From contig NZ_CP011509.1 of assembly GCF_001027285.1 (NCBI RefSeq), positions 10,688,501-10,752,500 on the forward strand: a stretch of 64,000 nt of DNA. Reading direction: 5' to 3'. This DNA is from Archangium gephyra. GTDB taxonomy: Bacteria; Myxococcota; Myxococcia; Myxococcales; Myxococcaceae. The notes beneath the pieces were generated by a model, which did no database searches, was not told the origin of the DNA, and saw nothing but the letters and a program-made list of their open reading frames with translations. A program made the translations under genes and the position numbers. Shown here piece by piece: positions 8,401 to 15,996 of the stretch (position 1 is the stretch's first letter; each line of letters begins with the position of its first letter).

Positions 8401-11300
8401 TCCAACCGGAACTGCGCGAAAGCCGCGAGGTTGACCGGGTCCAGCGGTGTGGGGCTGGAGATCTTGTTGGAGTTGCTGGCCGCATCGGAGACGACCGCCA
8501 CCAGCGAGTAGCTGGCCTCCACCTGATTGGGGAGGCCGGTGAGCGGCACCCGGGCCACACCGCCGGACACATCCGCCTGTCCGAAGAGCGTTGCCCCCTT
8601 GGCATCGCGCACCTGCACCTTGCGCCCGTCCTCCACGCCGGTGAAGGACACGGTGACCGTCGGGGGAACACCCACGGGCGACTCCGACAGGTTGAGCTGC
8701 CCATCCTCGTTGTCGTCATCGTCGACGACGATGCTGGTGACGCGCGGGCGCACCGAGTCCACCAGCAGCGAGACCGCCGGGGTGTCCGTGGAGGCCGAGT
8801 CGTTCAGCACGGCCTTCAGGGCGTACTGGCCATCCGGGTAGGTGAAGTCCGCCACGAAGGCGGGCACGTCGGTGGCGAGCGTGAAGAAGCCCGAGCCATC
8901 CCGGCAGGGCGTGGCCGCCGGCACCAGGGCGATGCTCGTGCAGATGTCCACACGTCCTCCCGCGGCGGCGCCGGAGAGCGAGTACTGCAGGGGCGCCTGG
9001 ACACCGGGCTGCTCGGCGTTGCGATCCGAGGTCAGATTGAACTGGGTGGGCGGCAGGGGCCTGAGCAGCGTCAGGGTGCGCGTCGCGGTGTCCACGGTGA
9101 GCAACTCCGTGGCACAGGCCGACACGCCGGTGGCACTGACGAGCGTGGCCCGCAGGGGGTTGGCCCCCTCGTTGAGTTCCACACCGGAGAAGACCTTCTC
9201 CTGGCCGGCGTCCGAGGCGGTGACCGTCAGGGAGCCCACCTCGCGCGAGCCCAGGAAGAGCTTGAGCTGCCCGGCGCTGCCCGCGGACACCGACACACGC
9301 ACGTCCACCGCGAGCCCGCCACCGGAGCGGACCGTCCCGTCCGCGGAGCCCAGGGCCTTGCCCGCGGCGGGAGCGACAATGGCCAGGTGCGCGCCCGTGA
9401 GGCCGAGCGTCAGTGCCTTCTCCCGCGTGCTGCTGTTGCCAGCGGCATCCGTGACCTTGACGGACAGCGCGCACGTGCCCGTGGCGGGCACCGTCACCTC
9501 GCGCAACAGGGCGAGTCCAGAGGCATCGGCCACCGCGCGCACGTTGTTGCCCGGATCGCAGCCCGTGATGGCCACCGTGGCGAAGGGCTCGGTGCGGGCG
9601 GAGACGATGACCTGCGTGCCCGGCAGCGCGGAGGTGTCACGCGTCTGGGTGCCCAGCACACCACTCGCGCCGTCCTCGCTGGAGACGGACACCAGCACCT
9701 CGGGGCTCACAGTGTCCCGCGTCACGGTGAGCGCCTGGCTCACCCCAAGCGCACCACACTGGGCGACGAGCTGGTAGACGCCATCCGCGCCGAGCGCCAC
9801 CGACACCTGGGCGCTGCCGCCCGTCACGCTCCCCGTCACGCTCGTCTCCCCCCCGGACGGATTGCGCAGGCGGACCGAGACCGGACTCGTGCTCGTCTCC
9901 ACGCGCACGGACAGGGCCGGGTCCGACACCGCCACTCCCGGCAGCGGCGAGACGATGCGGCAGGCGGCGCGTCCGGTGCTCACGTTCACCGTCGCGCTCT
10001 TGCACGAGGCCGGCAGCGCGGGATTGCGCACACAGGCCTGCACGGCGTTGCTGCCCTCGGCGAGCGAGACGCGCCACGTCGCGAGACGCCCTCCCCCGGC
10101 CGCCGCCGCGGTGGCCACCCGCACCGGCGTGCCGGGCGTGCTCGTCACGGTCGTGGAGAACTCGATGACCGTGGCCGGATCGCTCGCGCTCGTCGTCGCG
10201 GTGACGTCCACCTGGATGCCGTTGGAGGCGTCACCGTCCACGTCCACCACGGACGATGGCGTGGAGAGCTCGACCGCATACGGCGTGGACGCCACCACCA
10301 CGTCGAAGGGCCGCTCCACCGGATTGCCACCGGAGTCCGTCACCCGCAGCGTGTAGGGGTACACACCTCCACCGGCAGCCACCACCTCCGGGAAGGAGAC
10401 GACGCCGCCGGACACCGTCGCCGACAGCGGCGTCTGCCCCTCGCGGGACAGCGTGGCCACCGTACCGTCCTCGCAGCAGCCCACCACCGCCTCCACCGTG
10501 AAGGTCGAGGAGGACACGGGCGCCACGGGCGCGGACAGCTCCACGCGCGGCGCCACCGAGTCCAGGGTGAAGCTGCGCTTGGAGCTCGCCACGTCCTGGT
10601 CTCCATAGCGCACCACCGCGTAACACTCGGCCACCTGCGCCTCGCACGCGGCCTCGGTGAGCGTCACCGGCACCTCGGTGAGACCGCCCGGCGCCACCGT
10701 GAAGTCCGCCGTGGGAATGCCGCAGGCATTGCCGCAGTAGAGCGTGCCCGCCCGGCCCGCCAGCCCGCTGGTGCGCAGCTTGAAGCGCACCTGGTAGCCC
10801 GGCGTGGTGGGGTCCACGTCGTCCGACTCGCGCAGCACCTGCCCCTCCGCGGGGCCGGAGATGTCCACGCTCCAGGGCTCGCCCCCCACCGTCACGCTCT
10901 GGCTGTGCGTGGCCGTGCGCTTGGAGCCCGCCTCCTCCACCGTCACCCGCAGCACGTTGGTGCGCCCCGGCAGCGTCACCCCGAGGAAGCGCACCCGGCC
11001 CCCGTCGATGAACGCGGCCGTCGTCTCGCGCCAGGTGGGCTCTCCCGGCAGCTGCACCTCCAGCTTCGCCCGGGCCATCGTCACCGCACGGCCCGACGAG
11101 TCCGTGGCCTCCGCCACCACGTCGTACTGGAAGCCCGCGGCCACCGGGTCCGCGTCATCCCCCTGCGCCAGCCGCTGGCCGTCCATCGGCTGCGCGAAGG
11201 CCACCGTCAGCTCGGACTCCACCGGCGGCGTGCCGCACGTACACCCCGCCACCCACAGCGCACACACCGCCAGAAGCCACTGCCATCCCGCTCGATGCAT
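5412..11300 (-). CDS. giant surface lipoprotein: Ig-like repeats, Fn3 domain, FG-GAP beta-propeller
   Basis: A 1962-residue protein. It starts with a lipoprotein signal (MHRAGWQWLLAVCALWVAGC, Cys20). Residues about 25-1390 are a chain of Ig-like/cadherin-like beta-sandwich repeats of roughly 90-110 residues. They carry repeated phrases such as TVSPEVLV, TDAAGNSSTR and ATDEAGNQT, typical of bacterial adhesion proteins. A fibronectin type III-like domain spans about 1394-1510. The C-terminus (about 1515-1962) has FG-GAP/VCBS-type repeats with DINGDG, DITGDGYGD, DINGDGRTD and DFNADGRPD calcium-binding loops, consistent with an integrin-alpha-like seven-bladed propeller. It probably lies on the cell surface. 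It begins 39 bases after a PqqD-like gene and ends just before the candidate precursor peptide, an odd place for an adhesin. Confidence 0.9.
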   Translation of the reverse strand: MHRAGWQWLLAVCALWVAGCTCGTPPVESELTVAFAQPMDGQRLAQGDDADPVAAGFQYDVVAEATDSSGRAVTMARAKLEVQLPGEPTWRETTAAFIDGGRVRFLGVTLPGRTNVLRVTVEEAGSKRTATHSQSVTVGGEPWSVDISGPAEGQVLRESDDVDPTTPGYQVRFKLRTSGLAGRAGTLYCGNACGIPTADFTVAPGGLTEVPVTLTEAACEAQVAECYAVVRYGDQDVASSKRSFTLDSVAPRVELSAPVAPVSSSTFTVEAVVGCCEDGTVATLSREGQTPLSATVSGGVVSFPEVVAAGGGVYPYTLRVTDSGGNPVERPFDVVVASTPYAVELSTPSSVVDVDGDASNGIQVDVTATTSASDPATVIEFSTTVTSTPGTPVRVATAAAAGGGRLATWRVSLAEGSNAVQACVRNPALPASCKSATVNVSTGRAACRIVSPLPGVAVSDPALSVRVETSTSPVSVRLRNPSGGETSVTGSVTGGSAQVSVALGADGVYQLVAQCGALGVSQALTVTRDTVSPEVLVSVSSEDGASGVLGTQTRDTSALPGTQVIVSARTEPFATVAITGCDPGNNVRAVADASGLALLREVTVPATGTCALSVKVTDAAGNSSTREKALTLGLTGAHLAIVAPAAGKALGSADGTVRSGGGLAVDVRVSVSAGSAGQLKLFLGSREVGSLTVTASDAGQEKVFSGVELNEGANPLRATLVSATGVSACATELLTVDTATRTLTLLRPLPPTQFNLTSDRNAEQPGVQAPLQYSLSGAAAGGRVDICTSIALVPAATPCRDGSGFFTLATDVPAFVADFTYPDGQYALKAVLNDSASTDTPAVSLLVDSVRPRVTSIVVDDDDNEDGQLNLSESPVGVPPTVTVSFTGVEDGRKVQVRDAKGATLFGQADVSGGVARVPLTGLPNQVEASYSLVAVVSDAASNSNKISSPTPLDPVNLAAFAQFRLDRFPPVLADVSPPDKTVFGPRDDMVPATPGYQLLLSARTSPDVGAEGVEIQVAPSGELRKLTPSALKISEPFTVSTSGLTTYTFRLQATDEAGNQTVVTRTATVDFEAPVLVPVAPTPASGSELSSSIVELRATVSGATGRTVSLTSVPKDGRAPVPLASPIVGTDGLISVKTNLVLGVQDIRFEVSDVVGNTAVVLVENVNVTFEGCDQRFTKPSGTAVTLIQKDDLNPAAAGLQYRLEGVTSVCMGRQVRLFRGSATTPEATATADASTGAFGFNVTLPDAATTTLRLEMDDGRTPTSVSASISVDLTGPGLASVVPSATTLFYVADSNEAFFRTPVPSHYIADLTPDGDADAKLAFRVTGGNNGTVRVLYNDVDLVKPAVVLDSDDKSLDLPIILPHGTTGSLVIVASDAAGNETRRSATVTVDVRPPAAPVVTANVVAGAERTASVAVNWTAVKDDGSDTASGEPTGYDLRWSTIVAQAGGITTDALFFNGKVKQASATPLAATTTAFTLTPLPALTSYSLQLRARDEVGNYSRIAAPVTVDNFLRNREVPGPGTGIGSRFGYLVASGNLDSTPGDDLVVANFDQESNRGAVYVYSGANLFPSGSSGAMQVLQPPDSLVQYFGIDLAVGNVGDASTEGKADLLVGASGWNSNLGRAFLYFGGSLDPSKVVDPTPIEFRGTVAGGRLGVAARIIGDINGDGLGEVVLSSSYENSGVGRVYLFFGRKRAQWDALQLDSTSGAPCSVASERCHVPATRADRIFTGESPPVSTAINTFGRQRGVAWLGDITGDGYGDFALPASRELLNRFYLFSGKAVVDATASIPAGSALQRLSQSTTSDTRFDGFGTEACANVDLVGGSGRDLVISYPFANRLHVYADGDVVGYPPSGTMTIAGANNFGNGLACADINGDGRTDIIAGTNILSGGSVWVLYNQATPGSEFERNVGGLSQGRVTYSGAGALGVSVTTGDFNADGRPDIAAGDNLDTRGARVQIWY

Positions 11301-11339
11301 GAGTCGCCTCTCGCTGTGCTGGGCCTGGCCCTTCCGGGC

Positions 11340-11651
11340 TCACGGCCCGAGCACCAGCACCTTCTTGTCCACCAGGAGCCTCACGAAGGAGACCGTGTCC
11401 CCACGGCATCGCGCCGGCTCCACCTCGAATTCCTCGCACAGCACGGCCACGATATCGCCCACCGTCCGACACCCGTCGACCAGCTCGAGGATGCGCTCGG
11501 CCACCTCGGACACCGCGCCGCCCTCGTCCTCGAACGTGTGCAGGGTGTCATCGGGGCCCACCGCCAACAGCCGATCTCCCACCCGCTGGACCCCCGCCTC
11601 CGGGTGGAGACGCGGCACCGCATCCATCACGTCATCCCCGCGCGTGCTCAC
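11340..11651 (-). CDS. PqqD-like peptide-recognition protein
   Basis: A 103-residue protein (a second Met at residue 9 is an alternative start). It has the PqqD pattern: a short beta hairpin region (PDDTLHTF), then helices ending in ILELVDGCRTVGDIVAVLCEEF and a final VRLLVDKKVLVL. PqqD domains bind leader peptides of ribosomally made, modified peptides and hand them to enzymes. It is the first gene of the minus-strand operon that carries the 48-residue peptide and the HprK-like gene, which supports a leader-binding role. Confidence 0.8.
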   Translation of the reverse strand: MSTRGDDVMDAVPRLHPEAGVQRVGDRLLAVGPDDTLHTFEDEGGAVSEVAERILELVDGCRTVGDIVAVLCEEFEVEPARCRGDTVSFVRLLVDKKVLVLGP

Positions 11652-11822
11652 CAGGCTCCCTCACCCCGCCTGTCCTCGACGAAATGGGTGGGATGCTACC
11701 GCGTCATAGACCCCCGGGCCAGGAACGCAGCCCGCTCGCTGGCCCTGTTGTCGACCACTCGGTAACCGCTATGACGCGGGGTGCGCCGCCCGCCAGGTGG
11801 CGTGAGGAGACAGGAAAAATCC

Positions 11823-12404
11823 ATGAACACGATGTCAGAGGGTCAGCTGGTCCCCCAGCCGGGCTGGTGGAGCCGCAACTGGAAGTGGGCGGTGCCCTCG
11901 GGCTGCCTGGGGCTGCTGCTGTCCTGTGGGTGCCTGGGCGCCCTGCTCTTCAGCGCCACCGCCTGGCAGTCCTTGAGGGGCACGGGCGTGCTGGTGGACG
12001 CGGTGACGCAGGCCAGGCAGTCCCTGGAGGTGCGCGAGGCGCTCGGCGAGCCCATCGAGTCGAGCACGGTGCCCCAGCAGTTCTCCATGCACTCGGGGAA
12101 CGAGGGGAGCTCGGCCCAGTTCGCCGTGGGCGTGCGGGGCCCCAAGGCCAGCGGCACCCTGTACGGGGAGGGCTACAAGAAGGACGACGAGGAAGTGTGG
12201 ACGTTCACCACGCTGAAGGTGGAGGTGCCGGATCATCCCGTCATCAACCTGCTCGGCCCCACGCCCGAGCCGGCTCCCGACATCGTCCCTTTCGATCCCA
12301 AGTCACTGCCAGACGTGGAGCCGCTGCCCGAGGACGATGAGCCCGCGCCTCGGAAACCCGAGCGCGGCAGGTCCGGGAAGGGCCAGGAGGACATCCAGCT
12401 CTGA
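11823..12404 (+). CDS. Coa1-like single-pass membrane protein
   Basis: A 193-residue protein. Met11823 is chosen because AGGA at 11812-11815 lies seven bases upstream. After a short cytoplasmic tail there is one membrane segment (about 19-45, LGLLLSCGCLGALLFSATAW). A soluble domain follows (about 50-145) with the alpha/beta pattern seen in Coa1/Tim21-type cytochrome oxidase assembly proteins, then a Pro/Glu-rich charged tail. It is divergent from the PqqD gene. The Coa1 assignment is a fold-level guess; a role in oxidase assembly is not shown by the neighbours. Confidence 0.6.
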   Translation: MNTMSEGQLVPQPGWWSRNWKWAVPSGCLGLLLSCGCLGALLFSATAWQSLRGTGVLVDAVTQARQSLEVREALGEPIESSTVPQQFSMHSGNEGSSAQFAVGVRGPKASGTLYGEGYKKDDEEVWTFTTLKVEVPDHPVINLLGPTPEPAPDIVPFDPKSLPDVEPLPEDDEPAPRKPERGRSGKGQEDIQL

Positions 12405-12493
12405 GGCCATTTCCCACGGCCATTCCACACGGCCATTTCCCACGGCCATTCCACACGGCCATTTCCACACGGCCATTTCCCACGGCCATTTCC
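12405..12493. repeat. tandem array of a 13-base unit (GGCCATT(T)CC(C)AC)
   Basis: About seven copies of a 13- or 14-base unit start directly after the TGA at 12402-12404: 12405, 12418, 12431, 12444, 12457, 12471, and a partial copy at 12484. Two sub-types alternate (GGCCATTTCCCAC and GGCCATTCCACAC). The array runs straight into the first hairpin repeat. It has no recognised function and looks like replication-slippage expansion. Confidence 0.85.
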
Positions 12494-12527
12494 CCTCTCC
12501 CCCCGGGAGAGGGACGGGGTGAGGGTA
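12493..12527 (+). repeat. dispersed hairpin repeat, copy 1 (forward)
   Basis: CCCTCTCCC (12493-12501), a CCC loop, GGGAGAGGG (12505-12513), then the tail ACGGGGTGAGGGTA. It forms an inverted pair with the copy at 12594-12626, about 66 bases away. The same element recurs at 39199-39316 and 49063-49097. Confidence 0.85.
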
Positions 12528-12593
12528 TCGGGTGAACGCGGGTTGAACCCCCTGTCTCCACTGTGGGCCACGGGTTGGAGAACGGATCCGGAT

Positions 12594-12626
12594 ACCCTCA
12601 CCCTGACCCTCTCCCGGGGGAGAGGG
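12594..12626 (-). repeat. dispersed hairpin repeat, copy 2 (reverse)
   Basis: The reverse-complement orientation of copy 1: the tail ACCCTCACCCTGA comes first, then CCCTCTCCC (12607-12615) and GGGAGAGGG (12618-12626). Copies 1 and 2 together look like a REP/BIME-style unit between the Coa1-like gene and etfA, and could terminate transcription from both sides. Confidence 0.85.
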
Positions 12627-12665
12627 ACTCTTGAGGGACTCTTGAGGGACTCTTGAGGGACTCTT
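12622..12665. repeat. four exact tandem copies of an 11-base unit
   Basis: GAGGGACTCTT is repeated four times without a mismatch (12622, 12633, 12644, 12655). The first copy overlaps the end of the hairpin repeat, suggesting it expanded from that element. The rest of the 12405-12784 gap holds no open frame I would call. Confidence 0.9.
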
Positions 12666-12784
12666 GGGCCTCTCTTCGCCCACGTTCCTCGAGTGACGCC
12701 CCCCCGCAACGGCGAAGGGGCGGCCGCGAGGAGTGTTCCCCCGCCACCGCCCCTCCTCCACCCAGGCCGCTCAGGCCCGAGTCA

Positions 12785-13753
12785 CTAGCCCTTGGCCTTG
12801 TGGATGGCCTCGCGCAGCGCGGGCAGCACCTTGAAGAGGTCGTCCACCAGTCCGTAGTCGGCCACCTGGAAGATGGGGGCCTCGGCGTCCTTGTTGATGG
12901 CGACGATCGTCTTGGAGCTCTTCATGCCCGCGAGGTGCTGGATGGCTCCGCTGATGCCCGCGGCGATGTACAGCTGCGGCGCCACGACCTTGCCCGTCTG
13001 GCCCACCTGCAAGTCGTTGGGCACCCAGCCGGCGTCACACACCGCGCGCGAGGCGCCCACCGCGGCGCCCAGCTCGTCGGCCAGCGCTTCAATCTCCTTG
13101 AAGTCGCCCTTGGTGCCGCGGCCACCGGAGACCACCACACGCGCCTCGGTCAGCTCGGGACGCGCGCTCTTGACCTCCTTGAAGTCCACGAACTTCGTCT
13201 TGCCCGTCTCCACCTTGGGCGAGAACGTCTTCACCTCGGCGGCGCCCTGGCCCCCCGCGGCCGCGGGGAACTCGGTGGCGCGCAGCGTGAACACCTTCAC
13301 CGGCGTGGTGAGCTTCACCTCGGCGAAGACGTTGCCCGCCCACATGGGCCGGCTGAACGACACGTCCGCGCCACCGCCGTTGAAGCCCATCACGTCCGTG
13401 GCCATGGCCGCCTGCAGGCGCGCCGCCACGCGGGGCATCAAGTCCTTGCCCTGCGCGGTGGACGCCATGCCCACGTAGCTGGCACCCAGCGACTTCGCCA
13501 GCTCGGCGATGGCCGGGGCATACGTCTCGGCCAGGTAGTGCTCGAACTCGGGCGCCGCGGCGGTGTGCACCGCCTTGGCCCCCAGGCCCGCCAGCTCACT
13601 GCCCACCTTGGAGGGGTCCTTGGAGAGCAGCACCAGGTGCAGCTCCGCGCCCGCCTTCTCCGCCAGCTGCTTGCCCGCGCTGACGGCGTTCAGGGTCGCC
13701 TTGCGCAGGTTCCCGTCCGGCTGCTGCTCCGCAACGATGAGAACGATCGGCAT
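12785..13753 (-). CDS. etfA: electron transfer flavoprotein, alpha subunit
   Basis: A 322-residue EtfA. The C-terminal FAD domain has the diagnostic GQTGKVVAPQLYIAAGISGA segment followed by IQHLAGM and the closing AINKDAEAPIFQVADYGLV. With EtfB it forms a soluble heterodimer that takes electrons from acyl-CoA dehydrogenases and passes them to ETF-quinone oxidoreductase. It follows etfB by 43 bases and an acyl-CoA dehydrogenase gene further upstream, so the three genes form a fatty-acid oxidation unit. The stop is TAG at 12787-12785. Confidence 0.97.
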   Translation of the reverse strand: MPIVLIVAEQQPDGNLRKATLNAVSAGKQLAEKAGAELHLVLLSKDPSKVGSELAGLGAKAVHTAAAPEFEHYLAETYAPAIAELAKSLGASYVGMASTAQGKDLMPRVAARLQAAMATDVMGFNGGGADVSFSRPMWAGNVFAEVKLTTPVKVFTLRATEFPAAAGGQGAAEVKTFSPKVETGKTKFVDFKEVKSARPELTEARVVVSGGRGTKGDFKEIEALADELGAAVGASRAVCDAGWVPNDLQVGQTGKVVAPQLYIAAGISGAIQHLAGMKSSKTIVAINKDAEAPIFQVADYGLVDDLFKVLPALREAIHKAKG

Positions 13754-13796
13754 GTTCGGCTCCAGATTCTCGAAGTAGTGAGGGAACGGGCCCCGG

Positions 13797-14594
13797 TCAG
13801 ACGACCTTCGCCTCGTTGCGCAGCTTCTCCACCAGCGTCGCCACGTCCGGCACCTTGATGCCGGCCTTGCGCGGCGGCGGAGAGGCCATCTTCGTCACCT
13901 GCACCTTGGGGGTGACGTCCACGCCCAGCTTCTGCGGCGTCAGCTCCTCGATGGGCTTGCTCTTGGCCTTCATGATGCCCGGCAGGCTCGCGTAGCGCGG
14001 CAGGTTCAGCCGCAGATCCGTGGTCACCACCGCCGGCAGCGCGCACTCGAGCGTGGCCAGCCCGTTGTCCACCTCGCGCACCACGCGCACGCTCTTGTTG
14101 TCCGCGCCCACCGTCAGCGCCGGCACCTTGTTCTTCTCCTGCTCGCTCTCCAGCGACTCCACCTTCGAGGCGAACGTGGCCTGGCCCCAGCCCAGGTACT
14201 CGGCCAGGTACTGGCCCACCTGGTTCTGGTCATCGTCGATGGCCTGCTTGCCCAGGATGACGAGGTCCGGCTTCTCCTTCTCGGCCACCTTCTGCAGCAG
14301 CCCCGCCACGCCCATCTGGTCCAACGGGCCCGTGTGGTTCACCCACACCGCGCGCGTCGCACCCATGGCCAGCGCATGCCGCAGCTGCTCCTGCACTTCC
14401 TTGCCGCCGATGGAGACCACCACCACCTCGCCGCCATGCTTGGCCACGAGGCGCAGTCCCTCTTCGACGCCAATCTCATCGAAGGGGTTGATCTTGTACT
14501 TGAGCCCCTCCTGCACGATGCCCGAGCCGTCCGGCTTCACCTTGATCTTGGACTCGGGGTCTTCCACGCGCTTGGCGGTGACGAGGATCTTCAC
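13797..14594 (-). CDS. etfB: electron transfer flavoprotein, beta subunit
   Basis: A 265-residue EtfB with the N-terminal MKILVTAKRVEDPESKIKV start. It also has NPFDEIGVEEGLRL, the AMP-binding region around GKQAIDDDQNQVGQYLAEYL, and the recognition-loop region near RYASLPGIMKAKSK. It pairs with EtfA encoded 43 bases downstream. A 150-base gap separates it from the acyl-CoA dehydrogenase upstream; nothing clear was seen in that gap apart from possible promoter sequence. Confidence 0.97.
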   Translation of the reverse strand: MKILVTAKRVEDPESKIKVKPDGSGIVQEGLKYKINPFDEIGVEEGLRLVAKHGGEVVVVSIGGKEVQEQLRHALAMGATRAVWVNHTGPLDQMGVAGLLQKVAEKEKPDLVILGKQAIDDDQNQVGQYLAEYLGWGQATFASKVESLESEQEKNKVPALTVGADNKSVRVVREVDNGLATLECALPAVVTTDLRLNLPRYASLPGIMKAKSKPIEELTPQKLGVDVTPKVQVTKMASPPPRKAGIKVPDVATLVEKLRNEAKVV

Positions 14595-14744
14595 GTCCTT
14601 CTCCTTAGAGCGGGTACTCCCAGAAATGGCGCAACAGGGCGCATGTGTTCATGACGCAACGCGCTGTGTCACGGGGCGTTGATCTACGCATCAACACCCA
14701 ACGACGGCAACGGAGAAGCGTCGACAGCGGACAGTTTTTCTTCC

Positions 14745-15881
14745 CTACTTGAACAGCTCTCGCGCGATGACGAGGCGCTGCACCTGGCTGGTGCCCTCGT
14801 AGATTTGAATGAGCTTGGCGTCGCGCATCAGCTTCTCCACCGGGTACTCCTTGATGTAGCCGTAGCCGCCGTAGACCTGCACGGCGTCGGTGGCGACCTT
14901 CATGGCCATGTCGGCGGCGAAGCACTTGGCGTAGGAGGACTGCAGGGAGGCGCGCTGACCCTGGTCCAACAGCCACGCGCTCTGGTGGCACAGCAGGCGC
15001 GCGGCCTGGGTGTTCATGGCCATGTCGGCGAGCATGAACTGGATGCCCTGGTGCTCGCGGATGGGCTTGCCGAACGTCTTGCGCTGGGCGGAGTACTCCA
15101 GCGAGTGCTCGAGCGCGGCGCGGGCGATGCCCACCGAGAGGATGGCGGTGATGGGACGGCTGTTGTCCAGCGTCTCCATGGCGATGCGCCAGCCCTCGCC
15201 CTCCTCGCCGATGCGGTTGGCCACCGGGACGCGCACGTCCTCGAAGGTGAGCGCCACGGTGTCGCTGGCGCGCTGGCCCATCTTGTTCTCGTGCTTGCCC
15301 ACGGACAGGCCCTTGGGACGGCCCTCCACCACGAAGCACGTAATGCCCTTGTGCTTCTTGGACTTATCCATCGTGGCGAACACGGTGTACTGGTCCGCGT
15401 GGCCGCCGTTGGTGATGAAGCACTTGGAGCCGTTGAGCACGTAGTGGTCGCCGTCCCGCACGGCCGTGGTGCTCATGTTGGCCACGTCCGAGCCCGCCTC
15501 CGGCTCGGTGAGGCAGAAGGAGGCCAGCTTGAACTTCTCGGTGAAGGGCTTGAGCAGGCGCTGCTTCTGCTCCTCGCTGGCGCCCACGATGATGGGCAGG
15601 TTGGCCAGGTCATTGGCCGTGATGGAGGTGGCCATGCCCGCGCAGCCCCAGGCCAGCTCCTCGTACGCCAGCAGCTGATCCACGTGCGACATGCCCAGGC
15701 CGCCGTACGCCTCGGGAATGGCCATGTTCAGCAGGCCATTCTCCCAGGCCGACATGATGACCTCCCGGGGGAACTGGGAGGTCTCATCGTGGTGCGCCGC
15801 CTTGGGGCGGATCACCTCGCGGGCGAACTTGCGCGCCATCTCCTGCAGGGCGCGCTGGGATTCAGTGAGCTGGAAGTCCAT
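14745..15881 (-). CDS. acyl-CoA dehydrogenase
   Basis: A 378-residue FAD enzyme that introduces the alpha-beta double bond in acyl-CoA thioesters. It shows the usual order: an N-terminal helical domain, the middle motif FCLTEPEAGSD, and the C-terminal QVYGGYGYIKEYPVEKLMRDAK with IYEGTSQVQRL, where Glu362 is the expected catalytic base of short/medium-chain enzymes. It is first in the ACAD-etfB-etfA cluster, so its electron acceptor is probably encoded next to it. Chain-length preference cannot be told. Confidence 0.95.
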   Translation of the reverse strand: MDFQLTESQRALQEMARKFAREVIRPKAAHHDETSQFPREVIMSAWENGLLNMAIPEAYGGLGMSHVDQLLAYEELAWGCAGMATSITANDLANLPIIVGASEEQKQRLLKPFTEKFKLASFCLTEPEAGSDVANMSTTAVRDGDHYVLNGSKCFITNGGHADQYTVFATMDKSKKHKGITCFVVEGRPKGLSVGKHENKMGQRASDTVALTFEDVRVPVANRIGEEGEGWRIAMETLDNSRPITAILSVGIARAALEHSLEYSAQRKTFGKPIREHQGIQFMLADMAMNTQAARLLCHQSAWLLDQGQRASLQSSYAKCFAADMAMKVATDAVQVYGGYGYIKEYPVEKLMRDAKLIQIYEGTSQVQRLVIARELFK

Positions 15882-15996
15882 GGTTCCTCGCTGATGTGGG
15901 AGAGGGAACTACACGTTCCCTGATTCCAGAATCAACGAATACCCCGGACCGGGGAATTGCGCCAGCACACCGCGCCCGGCAAGGACTGCGAAAGGG

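Noticed and set aside
5775-11765. Long plus-strand frames (821 and 792 codons) opposite the giant lipoprotein
   Set aside because: Their products are His/Arg/Gly-rich with no domain, while the minus-strand protein has clear Ig, Fn3 and FG-GAP motifs throughout.
12405-12665. CRISPR array
   Set aside because: The units are 11-14 bases, directly adjacent, with no unique spacers and no cas genes.
14595-14744. tRNA or small RNA gene in the etfB upstream gap
   Set aside because: No cloverleaf arms or T-loop consensus could be drawn; the region is treated as promoter sequence without defined elements.
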